From Sphingobacteriaceae bacterium (GTDB taxonomy: Bacteria > Bacteroidota > Bacteroidia > Sphingobacteriales > Sphingobacteriaceae): a stretch of DNA of 64,000 bases. Positions 41,594 through 51,483 of the stretch are shown here, piece by piece. The stretch spans positions 407,171-471,170 of the forward strand of contig JAGIAD010000028.1 of NCBI GenBank assembly GCA_017745075.1. The letters are read 5' to 3'. The position numbers and the translations under genes were made by a program. The stretch's first letter is position 1, and every line of letters starts with the position of its first letter. The notes beneath the pieces were generated by a model. That model had not been told where the DNA came from. It saw only the letters and a program-made list of their open reading frames with translations, and ran no database searches.

Positions 41594-43969
41594 TCATTCA
41601 TATTTAAGTGCACCAACAGGATTTGCTTTAACAGCGCTGTTTGCCTGTAGGCTTACAGTAATAATGGTTAATAAAATGGTTAAACCAGCGCTCATTGCAA
41701 ATGGCAAAAACGATAAATCTATACGATAAGCAAAGGTTTCGAGCCACTTTTTGGTTAAAACATACACCAATGGACATGAAATAATGTTGGCAGTTACCAC
41801 CATAGCAAAGAACGTACTGTTAATCAGCCTGAAAATCTGCACGTTGCTTGCACCCAGAATCTTCCTTACGGCAATTTCCTTGATCTTGCTGTTCGTAATG
41901 TATTTTGCAAAAGCAAACAGACCGAGCAGTGCAATAAAAATGGTAAGCAGTGCCGCGGCAAAAAATACTGACTGTAACTGTTCCTGTTTTTTAAACAAGC
42001 GGCCATACATTTCGTCCAAAAACTGGTAACGGAAATTATCGCCATCCAATTTGTTAATTTCAGGCCACTGCGATTTAATCGTGCTTAATACTTCCGACAT
42101 CTTACTTTCTTCTATCCTCAGCATAATTTCTGTTTTGGGGTTTCCACAGGGATCGTTTATCGAATAAATGGTAGGTTCAACAGGTTTTTCGAAACCGAGT
42201 GTTTTAAAATCTTTTATTATTCCTACAATTTTATACTCTTTATTCTGACAGCCCTTGATTGATTTACCTATCGGATTGGTTAAACCATACCTGGCAACGG
42301 CAGCTTCATTCAGTATAGCAGAATTTACAGTATCGGTTTTAAATTCCCTCGAAAAAGTCCTTCCTTCTTTAAGCTTGATATTCAGTGTTTCGAAATAGTC
42401 AAAATCGACATCGGTAAAAGTCAGACTTTGCGCTTTGCCATCAACAGTGTAACTGTTTTTGCCTCCATCAGAACCGTCTGGTACCACGTTCGCTACTGTA
42501 ACCGATTTTACCCCGGGGATTTTTGCGATCCTATCCCGTATCGGATCAAATTTATCGGGTAAGGGGAAATAAGCAAGATTTTTAATGTACACTACCTGTT
42601 CTGGTTTAAAGCCAACATCCTGACTACGCATATATTTTAACTGTGAATTGATGATCAACAAGCCCGTGATAAAAATAACCGCAATGCCGAATTGAAATAC
42701 CAACAAGCCATTCTGCAGCCAAAAGCTTTGTTTGCTGGTTTGGAAATTACCTTTTAATACAACTGCCGGCTTAAATCCGGATAAAACCATTGCCGGGTAC
42801 ACACCGGCAATCAGGGTAATGAAAATCAAGATTAATGGCAACTGCCACAACAGTGCGCTATTGGCACTCCAAATGGATAAATTTACCGTAAACAGGCTAT
42901 TAAAGGCCGGCAAAATGATTTCGGCGATAATTAGTCCTAAAATAGTGGCCACGAAACACTGGATAAGTATTTCGATTAAAAACTGAAAAGAAAGTTGAAA
43001 ACGGTAGGCGCCCATTACTTTTTTAACACCAACTTCTTTGGCTCTTTTGGCAGCCTGTGCAATGTTAAGGTTAGTAAAATTGATACAGGCAATTACCAGG
43101 ATCAAAACACCCAATATCGATAAAGCCACCAAAACCTTGTAACCCACATCGGTACCTGCTTTAGGTTTTAGGTGCTGATTTTTCAGGGGATCGAGAAATG
43201 TCGTGGTTCCTTTAAAAGTCTCATTGTTAGGGTCCTCACCAGCTTTTAGCATTTCCCTTTTATAAATGGCATTCACTTTTGCCTCGAGTGCCTTGATATC
43301 CGTTCCGGGTTTTACCTGGATGTAGGTACTATAGTTGTTATATCCATAACCTTCACCCAAACCCATCTCTTTTACTACTGAAATAGCGTCGAAAGCAATG
43401 TTTGAGTGTGGATCGGCGTAAACACTCCCACTCAATTTAGCGGTCATGCCCGAAGACCTGCTGCCAAGACCGACTAATTCGGGCACACCGTTTTTATTAT
43501 CAGGGAAAAGGGTTTTATAATTTTCATTGCTCAGGTAAAACAGGTTTTGGGTGGTACTTTCCGGTTTAACCAAACCGTTACTGGGTTTAATGTCGAACAT
43601 TTTGGCTGCATCGTAATCGAGGTACAAGCATTTACTTAAAAAAACAACACCATTTTTACTCGTAACAGGTATCTCAAAAAAACTCATTTTCATGGTTCCA
43701 ACCGAAACCACTTCCGGCACCTCAGCTTTAATTGTTTTACCCAATGGCGGAGAGGTATAATTGGTTTTAAAATTGGGTAAACTCCTGCCGATGACATAAA
43801 TTTCGCCGTAATTGGGGTTTTTCCTATCGAAGCCTGTTTCGAAGGTAAAGTACATGGTAATCAAAATGAATGCAGCCAATGCAATGGCCAAACCACCGAT
43901 ATTTATCGAGGTGATCAGTTTGTTCCGCCAAAGGTTACGGAGTGCGATTTTTAAGTTTAATCTGAACAT
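41594..43969 (-). CDS. Array permease 3, MacB/FtsX type (791 residues)
   Basis: A double-FtsX permease. TM1 lies in INIGGLAIALAAFILITMYF; the first coupling motif is AKEVGVKKVMGAYRFQL, close to that of permease 1, and the second is IKEIAVRKILGASNVQI, also close to permease 1. It ends NPVGALKYE. Residues ~40-280 and ~445-660 are periplasmic. A pair of Cys (KGCQNKE and NDPCGNP) in the second periplasmic domain could form a disulfide. The sequence before its start codon matches that of permease 2. Confidence 0.9.
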   Translation of the reverse strand: MFRLNLKIALRNLWRNKLITSINIGGLAIALAAFILITMYFTFETGFDRKNPNYGEIYVIGRSLPNFKTNYTSPPLGKTIKAEVPEVVSVGTMKMSFFEIPVTSKNGVVFLSKCLYLDYDAAKMFDIKPSNGLVKPESTTQNLFYLSNENYKTLFPDNKNGVPELVGLGSRSSGMTAKLSGSVYADPHSNIAFDAISVVKEMGLGEGYGYNNYSTYIQVKPGTDIKALEAKVNAIYKREMLKAGEDPNNETFKGTTTFLDPLKNQHLKPKAGTDVGYKVLVALSILGVLILVIACINFTNLNIAQAAKRAKEVGVKKVMGAYRFQLSFQFLIEILIQCFVATILGLIIAEIILPAFNSLFTVNLSIWSANSALLWQLPLILIFITLIAGVYPAMVLSGFKPAVVLKGNFQTSKQSFWLQNGLLVFQFGIAVIFITGLLIINSQLKYMRSQDVGFKPEQVVYIKNLAYFPLPDKFDPIRDRIAKIPGVKSVTVANVVPDGSDGGKNSYTVDGKAQSLTFTDVDFDYFETLNIKLKEGRTFSREFKTDTVNSAILNEAAVARYGLTNPIGKSIKGCQNKEYKIVGIIKDFKTLGFEKPVEPTIYSINDPCGNPKTEIMLRIEESKMSEVLSTIKSQWPEINKLDGDNFRYQFLDEMYGRLFKKQEQLQSVFFAAALLTIFIALLGLFAFAKYITNSKIKEIAVRKILGASNVQIFRLINSTFFAMVVTANIISCPLVYVLTKKWLETFAYRIDLSFLPFAMSAGLTILLTIITVSLQANSAVKANPVGALKYE

Positions 43970-44044
43970 AAGGCTTAGGGTTTAGTGTAAAGCGTTTAGC
44001 GATGGGCGAAACAAACGCTGATCGCCAAACGCATAGCACTTGTC
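43970..44044 (-). repeat. Palindromic spacer, twin 2
   Basis: Near-identical partner of 41519-41593; the match runs into both flanking genes (the N-terminal codons upstream and the KYE stop codons downstream). Confidence 0.8.
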
Positions 44045-46426
44045 TTATTCATATTTAAGTGCATCAACAGCATTGGCTTTAGCTACTTTAAAAGTTTGCA
44101 GGCTAACCGTTAACAGGGCAATCACTACCGAGGTTAACAAGGCCAATAAAAAAGGCCATGGATTGACGGTAATTTTATAATCGTATTTCTCGAGCCATTT
44201 GGCCAACAGAATGTAAGCCACCGGAATAGCAATGATGTTGGAGATGATCACCAGTTTCATAAAATCTTTGTTCAATAAGATCAGGATGTCTGAAAGATTG
44301 GCACCTAGTACTTTTCGGATACTGATCTCCTTACTCCGCTGCTCGGCGGTATAGAGCGCCAAACCCAGCAAACCTAGGCAGGAAATAAAAATTGCAAAGC
44401 CACCAAAAATGTTCGAAAGTGCACTAAGCAGCCGCTCACTGCGAAGTTTCTCCGCCATACCCTGACTCACCATTTTTACCTCAATCGGATAGGCAGGATT
44501 TAAATTCTGACTGATTGCTTTAATTTTATCGATAGAAGTAGAGAGTGCTTGTTTAGGATTAAGCTTAAGCAATAACACCTTACTGGTTTTAACATTATAG
44601 TAGTAAACCGTTGGCTGTATTTTAAAAGCCAGCGATTCGTTAGAATAATCCTGTACCACACCTACCACTTTAAGTGGTGGATTATCGCCCCAGTGGATAA
44701 TGGTACCGACAGGATTTTTTAGTCCCATAATTTTAACGGCACTTTGGTTGAGCAAAAGTGATGTTGAGGTATCAGCCGAAAATTTAGGATCAAAATCCCT
44801 TCCGTCGATAATTTTTACGCCTGTAGTTTTGGCAAAATTAAACCCTGTACTTCGGTAATTGAGGATAGATACATCATTTTTGGGTTTACCCGGCCATTCG
44901 ATATCGCCTGTGATAGAGCCACTGCTGGTAAAAGAACTGGCGTATTCGGTTGCGGATATTATTGCACCGGCTCTTTCGAGTTCGTTTTTAAAAGTCTGCA
45001 ATTTCGCCGGCTTTGTCCACTCGCCTTCCAGGTCTATCTGTGCCAATGCAGTTTCATCAAAACCTAGTGGTTTATTTTTAAGGTGCTGTATCTGGCTGTA
45101 AATTACAATGGCCGAAATAATCATACAGATAGAAAGACTAAACTGCACCACTACCAAAGTTTTCCGGATAGTTAAAGAACCTGTACTCCCTTTAAAACCT
45201 TTCAATACTTTTACGGGAATAAACGACGAGAGATAAAATGCCGGATAACTGCCCGCAAGCAGTCCGGTAAACAATACCATGAACAGCAATACTGCCCAAA
45301 ATACAATCGAACTATAGTTTATCTTGATCGAAATATCGAGCAGGTTATTAAAATAGGGTAAGGTAACTTCGAGCAATGTAAAAGCAATGATCATGGCCAA
45401 AAACGACAATAGCAACGATTCGACCATAAACTGCCCCATGATGGTGTTACGGGTAGACCCCAGGGCTTTACGAACACCAACTTCTCTTGCACGTTTTTCT
45501 GATTTCGCTGTAGAAAGGTTCATGTAATTGATGCAGGCAATAAACAAAACACAAACAGCCAGAAATACAAACAACCTTAACTGATCTATTTTCCCCCCAA
45601 CGGCTTTGCCGTTATCGAAATCATCATATAAATGGAATTTGCTCAAGGGAAAAAGAAAAGGCTCGTAAGTCATTTGTTTTAAATCGGGTTCTTTATTTAC
45701 AATAAAGTGTTTTAAAGCTGCATTTGTAGCTTCAGGTGAGGCATTATCTTTCAGCTGAAATAAGGTTAAACAGGTTATGGTACCCCAACCGTAATCTTTT
45801 TCTGAAGGATTTTCCTGTTCTAAAAAAGCCCATGGCTGCAACAGATCATATTGCATGCTCTGATTTTTGGGCAGGTCTTCGATAACAGCACTCACTTTTA
45901 AATTAACCCGGTTATCATACTTAATAAGCTGCCCGATCGGATTTTCATCACCAAATAGTTTTTTAGCTGTCGACTGACTGATCAATACATTATTCGGTTC
46001 GTTTAAAGCGGTATTCGGATCACCATAAATAAATTTATGATCAAGGATTTTCAGGAAATCGGGATCAACGTTCATTCCCGAAAATTTAAAATTGTTCTGA
46101 TTATGGCTATAGAGTTTCTGACCATTATTCATGGATATACGTGTAGCACTTTTAATACCTGGTAATTCTGAAACACCAGCCTTGGCCAATTTATTTGGCA
46201 CCGCCAGTGTGGTAGCCAGTTTGCCGTTAAATTTCAGATTCAAAGCCGTAAAATATACCTTATCGGCATTTTTATACTGCTTATCAAAACTCCATTCGTA
46301 GTATACATACAACAGCAGCATTAAGCAACAGGCCATACCGATTGCCAGGCCACCAACATTAATCAAAGTAAAGCCCTTGTTTTTCCAAAGGTTACGTAAA
46401 GCTATTTTTAGGTTTAATGTGAACAT
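44045..46426 (-). CDS. Array permease 4, MacB/FtsX type (793 residues)
   Basis: A double-FtsX permease of the second subgroup (with 5, 6 and 7), marked by TM1 VGGLAIGMACCLMLLLYVYY, the text VGGKIDQLRLFVFLAVCVLF at TM2, first coupling motif AREVGVRKALGSTRNTI and second SKEISIRKVLGANLSDI. It ends NAVDALKYE. The second periplasmic domain begins after QIQHLKNKPLGFDE. It is the only member starting MFTLNLK. Twin spacer downstream, a TTTAGGG-like spacer upstream. Confidence 0.9.
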   Translation of the reverse strand: MFTLNLKIALRNLWKNKGFTLINVGGLAIGMACCLMLLLYVYYEWSFDKQYKNADKVYFTALNLKFNGKLATTLAVPNKLAKAGVSELPGIKSATRISMNNGQKLYSHNQNNFKFSGMNVDPDFLKILDHKFIYGDPNTALNEPNNVLISQSTAKKLFGDENPIGQLIKYDNRVNLKVSAVIEDLPKNQSMQYDLLQPWAFLEQENPSEKDYGWGTITCLTLFQLKDNASPEATNAALKHFIVNKEPDLKQMTYEPFLFPLSKFHLYDDFDNGKAVGGKIDQLRLFVFLAVCVLFIACINYMNLSTAKSEKRAREVGVRKALGSTRNTIMGQFMVESLLLSFLAMIIAFTLLEVTLPYFNNLLDISIKINYSSIVFWAVLLFMVLFTGLLAGSYPAFYLSSFIPVKVLKGFKGSTGSLTIRKTLVVVQFSLSICMIISAIVIYSQIQHLKNKPLGFDETALAQIDLEGEWTKPAKLQTFKNELERAGAIISATEYASSFTSSGSITGDIEWPGKPKNDVSILNYRSTGFNFAKTTGVKIIDGRDFDPKFSADTSTSLLLNQSAVKIMGLKNPVGTIIHWGDNPPLKVVGVVQDYSNESLAFKIQPTVYYYNVKTSKVLLLKLNPKQALSTSIDKIKAISQNLNPAYPIEVKMVSQGMAEKLRSERLLSALSNIFGGFAIFISCLGLLGLALYTAEQRSKEISIRKVLGANLSDILILLNKDFMKLVIISNIIAIPVAYILLAKWLEKYDYKITVNPWPFLLALLTSVVIALLTVSLQTFKVAKANAVDALKYE

Positions 46427-46516
46427 AAGGTGTAGGTTTAGGGTTTAGGGTTTAAGGTATAGGGTTTAAGGTTCGGGCGCCTTAACCTTACGCCCTCAAC
46501 CTTCTAACCTTTCACC
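46427..46516 (-). repeat. TTTAGGG-like palindromic spacer
   Basis: Four or five TTTAGGG/TTTAAGG units (46436-46472) face AACCTTACGCC and CAACCTTCTAACC units; the arms can pair into a long imperfect stem. Confidence 0.65.
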
Positions 46517-48889
46517 TTACTCGTATTTTAGTGCATTAACTGGATTTGCATGAGCTGTTTTATAAGCCTGGAAACTTACGGTAATCAATGCCATCAATAA
46601 GGTTCCCAATCCGGCAAGCGGCATAATCCACCACGATATAGCAGTGTGGAATTCAAATTTCATCAGCCACTTGTTCATCAAAAAGTAACTTAAAGGGACT
46701 GCAATAACGATCGATACCAGAATCATTTTTACGAAAGAAAAGGATAACAACTGCATTAGGTTGAATAATGAAGCACCCAATACCTTGCGTACCCCAAATT
46801 CTTTTGTTCTTTGCTCTGCACTGTAAGCCACCAGACCAAAAAGCCCCAGGCAGGAAACAAAAATGGCCAGTCCGCCAAAAAGGTTCGATAGGATACCTAA
46901 AGTTTTTTCAGTATTATACTTTTCGGCATATATGTTATTCAGGAAATTAATCTCAAGTGGATAAGCCGGATTAATAGCCTTTGTTATCCTGCTGATGGTT
47001 TCTATATTACTTTGAATGCTGTTATTTTCGTTTAAACGCATGGTAATGTTCCCGGTTTGTTTCTTATCAAAAAACACCACCATGGGGTTATTCGATTTGT
47101 AGGGCGAATCCCAAACATAATCGTCGAAAACACCGATGATATGGAATTTATCTCCAAAAATGGTAACGGTTCTGCCTATAGGATTTTTATATCCAAAAAC
47201 CTTAACGGCCGAGGCACTTACCAGCACAGCGCTGGTATCTGATGCGAATTTTTCTGAGAAATCCCTTCCACCGGTTAATTTTACACCATTGGTTTTGATA
47301 AAATCGTAAGTGGTGATTACCTGATTAAACAACTGGTTATTAACAGCTTTAAGCATCCCTTCCCATTCTATACCTGCAAAATTACGACCGTGATGTGATA
47401 AACTCACCGAGGATTGAAACATTGAGCTAACCGCTCCTGATTTTAGCAACTGCGTACGCAACAGTTCATATTTTGTTTTCAGTTCGCCATCCTGTGGCAT
47501 TTCTACAAGGGCGTTTACATCAAATCCCACCGGTCTGTTTTTAATGTATTGGATCTGTTTGTAGATAACCAAAGTGGAAATAATCAGGATGATGGCAAAA
47601 CAGAACTGGCCTACTACCAAAACCTGTCTTAAACTGATCGAGAAGAGACCTTTTGACCTAATTTTTTTCTTTAATGTTTGGATAGGGTTAAAAGACGACA
47701 GGTAAAATGCAGGATAACTGCCGGCAATTAAACCTGTGGCAAGCACGATTCCCAGAATACCCATCCAACTGCTGCCATTGAAATACGACATGTTCAGTTT
47801 AATGTTCAACAGGTGGTTAAAGGTTGGCAAAAAGATCTCTAGAAGGGCAATGGCAAAGATCACTGCAATAAAAGTGAGCACCATCGATTCGGTTAAAAAC
47901 TGAATGATCAGCGAGCCACGGTTAGCACCTATGGTCTTCTTTATCCCCACCTCTTTTGCACGCTTTTCTGATTTGGCAGTAGCCATGTTCATAAAATTGA
48001 TGCAGGCAATCAACAAGATTCCAAAAGCTAGTCCAACAAACAGGTAAATCTGGTCTATAGCGCCGCCAACACTTTTGCCTTCTTCAAATTTACCATACAA
48101 ATGTAATTTAGCCAGTGGGAACAATACCTGCGATTGCTGGTTATTGGTGTTGTTCTTTTTTTCTATCTGATTTATTTTTTGGTTAACCAGGTTTAAATCT
48201 ACACCGCTTTTTAACATCACAAGTGTGATAAAACTATAATTGCTCCAGTTCAGGTCTTTGGCACCCCTGTCAATCGATTCGTATAAACTCCATGGCATTA
48301 AATAATCAAATTTGTTTGAGCTATTATCAGGCTGGTCTTTAATTACTCCCGTAATATTCAGATCTATCTGGTCTTTAAAACGCACTATCTTATTCAGTAC
48401 ATCGGTGGTTCCAAACAGTACTTTAGCAGTTGACTCCGTAACAATAACCGAATTCGGTTGATTTAAAGCAGTACTGGCATTACCCTGGATAAAATCATAA
48501 TCGTACATTTTAAGAATGTCAGGCTCAGCGAATTTAGATTGACGTTTAAATGCGTTCTGCCCGTTGGCAATTAAATTTTTGCCGCCGTAATCCATGCGTG
48601 CCATATACCTGAGCTCTGGCAAGCCCTGCTTAATAGCCGGACCAAATGCCGTAGTTGAACCCTCAAATGTTCCCGAAATTTTACCGTTATCGCCCGGAAT
48701 ATTAGTCATCGTGGTATAAACATCGGCCGAATTTTTAGCCTGTTTATCAAAGTACCATTCGTACGTAACATATAGCAATAACGTTAAACAGGCGGCCAAA
48801 CCAATGGCCAGGCCGATTACATTAATAAAAGAGCTTACTTTGTTTTTCCAAAGGTTACGCAGCGCGATTTTTAAATTTAATCTAAACAT
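46517..48889 (-). CDS. Array permease 5, MacB/FtsX type (790 residues)
   Basis: A double-FtsX permease related to 4, 6 and 7 but the most divergent of them: first coupling motif AKEVGIKKTIGANRGSL, second TKEFGVRKVLGASLFNL, last helix region WWIMPLAGLGTLLMALITVS, ending NPVNALKYE. TM2 text is VGGAIDQIYLFVGLAFGILL. It is flanked upstream by the spacer that holds a vestige of another permease gene, so its neighbourhood has been rearranged. Confidence 0.9.
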   Translation of the reverse strand: MFRLNLKIALRNLWKNKVSSFINVIGLAIGLAACLTLLLYVTYEWYFDKQAKNSADVYTTMTNIPGDNGKISGTFEGSTTAFGPAIKQGLPELRYMARMDYGGKNLIANGQNAFKRQSKFAEPDILKMYDYDFIQGNASTALNQPNSVIVTESTAKVLFGTTDVLNKIVRFKDQIDLNITGVIKDQPDNSSNKFDYLMPWSLYESIDRGAKDLNWSNYSFITLVMLKSGVDLNLVNQKINQIEKKNNTNNQQSQVLFPLAKLHLYGKFEEGKSVGGAIDQIYLFVGLAFGILLIACINFMNMATAKSEKRAKEVGIKKTIGANRGSLIIQFLTESMVLTFIAVIFAIALLEIFLPTFNHLLNIKLNMSYFNGSSWMGILGIVLATGLIAGSYPAFYLSSFNPIQTLKKKIRSKGLFSISLRQVLVVGQFCFAIILIISTLVIYKQIQYIKNRPVGFDVNALVEMPQDGELKTKYELLRTQLLKSGAVSSMFQSSVSLSHHGRNFAGIEWEGMLKAVNNQLFNQVITTYDFIKTNGVKLTGGRDFSEKFASDTSAVLVSASAVKVFGYKNPIGRTVTIFGDKFHIIGVFDDYVWDSPYKSNNPMVVFFDKKQTGNITMRLNENNSIQSNIETISRITKAINPAYPLEINFLNNIYAEKYNTEKTLGILSNLFGGLAIFVSCLGLFGLVAYSAEQRTKEFGVRKVLGASLFNLMQLLSFSFVKMILVSIVIAVPLSYFLMNKWLMKFEFHTAISWWIMPLAGLGTLLMALITVSFQAYKTAHANPVNALKYE

Positions 48890-49046
48890 TAGGTTTAAGG
48901 TTTAGGGTGTAAGGTTTAGGGTTTTGGCGTATTAACTTTACGCCTTTTACCTTAAACCTTACGCCGTTATTCATATTTTAAAGTCTTAATTGGGTTTAGG
49001 ATTTTGACGTATTAACCTTACGCCTTCTACCTTAACCCTTACACCG
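48890..49046 (-). repeat. Duplicated palindromic spacer
   Basis: Two copies of the spacer design (48890-48966 and 48997-49046), each with GGCGTATTAAC/TTGACGTATTAACC and ACCTTACGCC, separated by the 30-bp permease vestige. Confidence 0.75.
48967..48996 (-). pseudogene. Vestigial 3' end of a further permease gene
   Basis: Read on the minus strand, the bases give NPIKTLKYE and a stop, the hallmark C-terminus of the array (NPIDALKYE in permeases 6 and 7). Upstream of it the coding text is lost and replaced by spacer sequence. Confidence 0.75.
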
Positions 49047-51407
49047 TTATTCATATTTTAAAGCATCTATCGGATTTGCCTTCGCCACCTTAGCAGATTG
49101 AATACTCACCGTAAGTATGGCAATGACCACCGAAAGACTAATTGCAACTATAAATGGTAAAGCAGTAACAGAAATGCGGTATTCGTAGCCCGAAAGCCAT
49201 TTGTTAATGATAATGTAAGCCAATGGAAATGCAATAATATTGGCTATAGCAACCAGCTTGATGAAATCTTTGTTCAATAGCGTAAGGATGTTGGCGGTAC
49301 TGGCGCCCAAAACCTTACGAATACTGATTTCTTTTTTACGCTGCTCGGCGATAAACAAAGCTAAACCAAGTAAACCCAGGCAGGAGATAAAAATGGCAAA
49401 ACCTCCGAACCAGTTTGATAGTGTACCTAAAAGCTTTTCATTTTGGAACTTTGATTCGAAATTTTCATTCACAAATTTTATCTCATTTGGGAAAGTAGGA
49501 TTTAGTTTTTTTACAATCTCATTTATGGTATTGATAGATGAGCTCACATTGCTTTGCTCATTTAACCTCATGATGATGATACTTGCCGCCTGTTTATTTT
49601 GCGCAATAATTAATGGTTTCGGACTCTGGTAAGGTGATTCCATGATGTAATCTTTAACCACACCAACAATAGTTAGGGGTTGATCCCAACTGATCACTTT
49701 GCCAACAGGGTCTTTCATCCCCATCACTTTAACCAATGCCTCGTTAACTAAAACATTTGCAGTATCTACCCGGTCTTTAGAGAAATCGCGACCTGCAAGA
49801 ATTTGCATCCCTGTTGTTTTAGTCAAATCGACGGTCGTAAATCTATAATTTACCAATATTCTTTCCTTCTCATCTTTGCCTGGCCAGCTTACTGCGTAAG
49901 TATTATTACCGCCGGCAGTTAACGATTGGCTATATTCTGTAACGGCAGTTACGGCGCCAGATTTTAGAAGTTCGTCCTTCAGTATATCGCGTTTACCTGG
50001 ATTGGCAAACTCACCCTCTGCAGGGATCTGAATAAGGTTACCAATGTTATAACCAATCGGTTTATTTTTAATAAAATTCAATTGCTGGTAAATAACAGCT
50101 GTACAAACAATTAAACACGCGGCAAATACAAATTGAAAAACAACTAAATACCTGCGAATAGATAACGATGAACCACCAGAAAGCTTAAATCCTTTTAATA
50201 CTTTAACCGGATCAAATGACGAAAGGTAAAAAGCCGGGTAACTGCCTGCAATAATGCCTGTTAACAATGTTAATCCTAAAAATACAGTCCAGAATTTCCA
50301 ATCAGCATAATCTATTTCCAGCGAGATTCCCAACAGGTTATTGAAATAGGGCAAGCTTACTTCTATTAACACAAAAGCAACCAGCATACTTAGCGCAGTA
50401 AGTAAAATCGATTCGAACATAAACTGACTAACCAGGTTATTCCTTGAGGAACCAATAGCTTTCCGGACACCAACCTCACGGGCTCTTTTTTCTGATTTTG
50501 CAGTAGAAAGATTCATGAAGTTAACGCAGGCAATCAATAAAATACAAAAGGCTAAAAGAAAAAATATCTTTAACTGGTCTATCCTACCGCCTACATTTTT
50601 GCCGTTTTCGAACTTTTCGTACAAGTGCCATTTAGATAAAGGATGTAAAAAAGGCTCGCCGTTCGAATCTTTTTCATTGGCTTTAATCATGCCATGCATT
50701 TGATTATTAGCGCATTCAAAAAAGGAATTATCTTGCAGCTGAACAAATAAGATGCAGTAATTAGAACCCCAGCCACTTGTTTTTGTCCAGGGGTTTAATG
50801 TTTCAAATAATTTCCACGACATCAGGTAATCTATTTCGAGGCTACTGTTTTTTGGCCTGTCTTCAATTACACCCTCTACTTTTAAACTCAGGTTATTTTC
50901 GAGTTTTACGACCTTATTTAAGGGATCTTCATTACCAAAAAGGTTTTTCGCTAAGGTTTCGTTTAAAATTACACCATCAGGGTTTTTCAGAAAAGTATTA
51001 GGATTACCCCTCAAAACCTTATAATCGAACATTTTTAGAAAGTCCGGATCAGCAAACGCAGCGCTTTTCCTAAAGTTATTCTGATGGTAAGAAAGCATTT
51101 TATATTCCGGATAAGATAATCGGCCAACCTTCGAAACGCCTGGAACTTTAGAACGTACTTCATTTTCCATTAAACCTGGTACCGCAAGAAAGCTGAAAGT
51201 TTCTTTTGCCGTTTTCTGATTATTATAAACCAGGTAAGTTTTATCGTAATTGGTAAATTGTTTATCGTAACCCCACTCATAAGCAACATAAAGCAATAAA
51301 ACCATACAGCTGGCCAGGCCAATGGCCAATCCGCCTAAATTAATCAGGGTAAATCCTTTATTTCTCCAAAGGTTTCGCAATGCGATTTTTAAATTCAGTT
51401 TAAACAT
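49047..51407 (-). CDS. Array permease 6, MacB/FtsX type (786 residues)
   Basis: The shortest array member and clearly the closest relative of permease 7: they share TM1 GLAIGLASCMVLLLYVAYEW, KIFxLLAFCILLIACVNFMN and nearly the entire C-terminal domain (LLGTLSNWFGGFAIFISCLG, then KKEISIRKVLGASTANI), ending NPIDALKYE. The first coupling motif is AREVGVRKAIGSSRNNL. Differences concentrate in the two periplasmic domains, which fits recent duplication with divergence of the ligand-facing parts. Confidence 0.9.
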   Translation of the reverse strand: MFKLNLKIALRNLWRNKGFTLINLGGLAIGLASCMVLLLYVAYEWGYDKQFTNYDKTYLVYNNQKTAKETFSFLAVPGLMENEVRSKVPGVSKVGRLSYPEYKMLSYHQNNFRKSAAFADPDFLKMFDYKVLRGNPNTFLKNPDGVILNETLAKNLFGNEDPLNKVVKLENNLSLKVEGVIEDRPKNSSLEIDYLMSWKLFETLNPWTKTSGWGSNYCILFVQLQDNSFFECANNQMHGMIKANEKDSNGEPFLHPLSKWHLYEKFENGKNVGGRIDQLKIFFLLAFCILLIACVNFMNLSTAKSEKRAREVGVRKAIGSSRNNLVSQFMFESILLTALSMLVAFVLIEVSLPYFNNLLGISLEIDYADWKFWTVFLGLTLLTGIIAGSYPAFYLSSFDPVKVLKGFKLSGGSSLSIRRYLVVFQFVFAACLIVCTAVIYQQLNFIKNKPIGYNIGNLIQIPAEGEFANPGKRDILKDELLKSGAVTAVTEYSQSLTAGGNNTYAVSWPGKDEKERILVNYRFTTVDLTKTTGMQILAGRDFSKDRVDTANVLVNEALVKVMGMKDPVGKVISWDQPLTIVGVVKDYIMESPYQSPKPLIIAQNKQAASIIIMRLNEQSNVSSSINTINEIVKKLNPTFPNEIKFVNENFESKFQNEKLLGTLSNWFGGFAIFISCLGLLGLALFIAEQRKKEISIRKVLGASTANILTLLNKDFIKLVAIANIIAFPLAYIIINKWLSGYEYRISVTALPFIVAISLSVVIAILTVSIQSAKVAKANPIDALKYE

Positions 51408-51483
51408 AGTTTTAAGGTTGAGGGTTTAGCGTAAAGCGGTTAGCGACAAATCCTCGCCAAACGCCAAACGCCTCACTCAGGTT
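51408..51483 (-). repeat. Palindromic spacer between permeases 7 and 6
   Basis: AGCGGTTAGCGA ... TCGCCAAACGC arms with a GGGTTTAGCG unit, of the twin-spacer type. Confidence 0.6.

Noticed and set aside
46436..46480. Telomere-like TTTAGGG tract
   Set aside because: Only a few degenerate units, internal to an operon and paired with a complementary arm; not a chromosome end.
49240..49632. A 130-codon frame on the + strand
   Set aside because: Antisense to permease 6; similar antisense frames occur in permeases 2, 3 and 7 for the same compositional reason.
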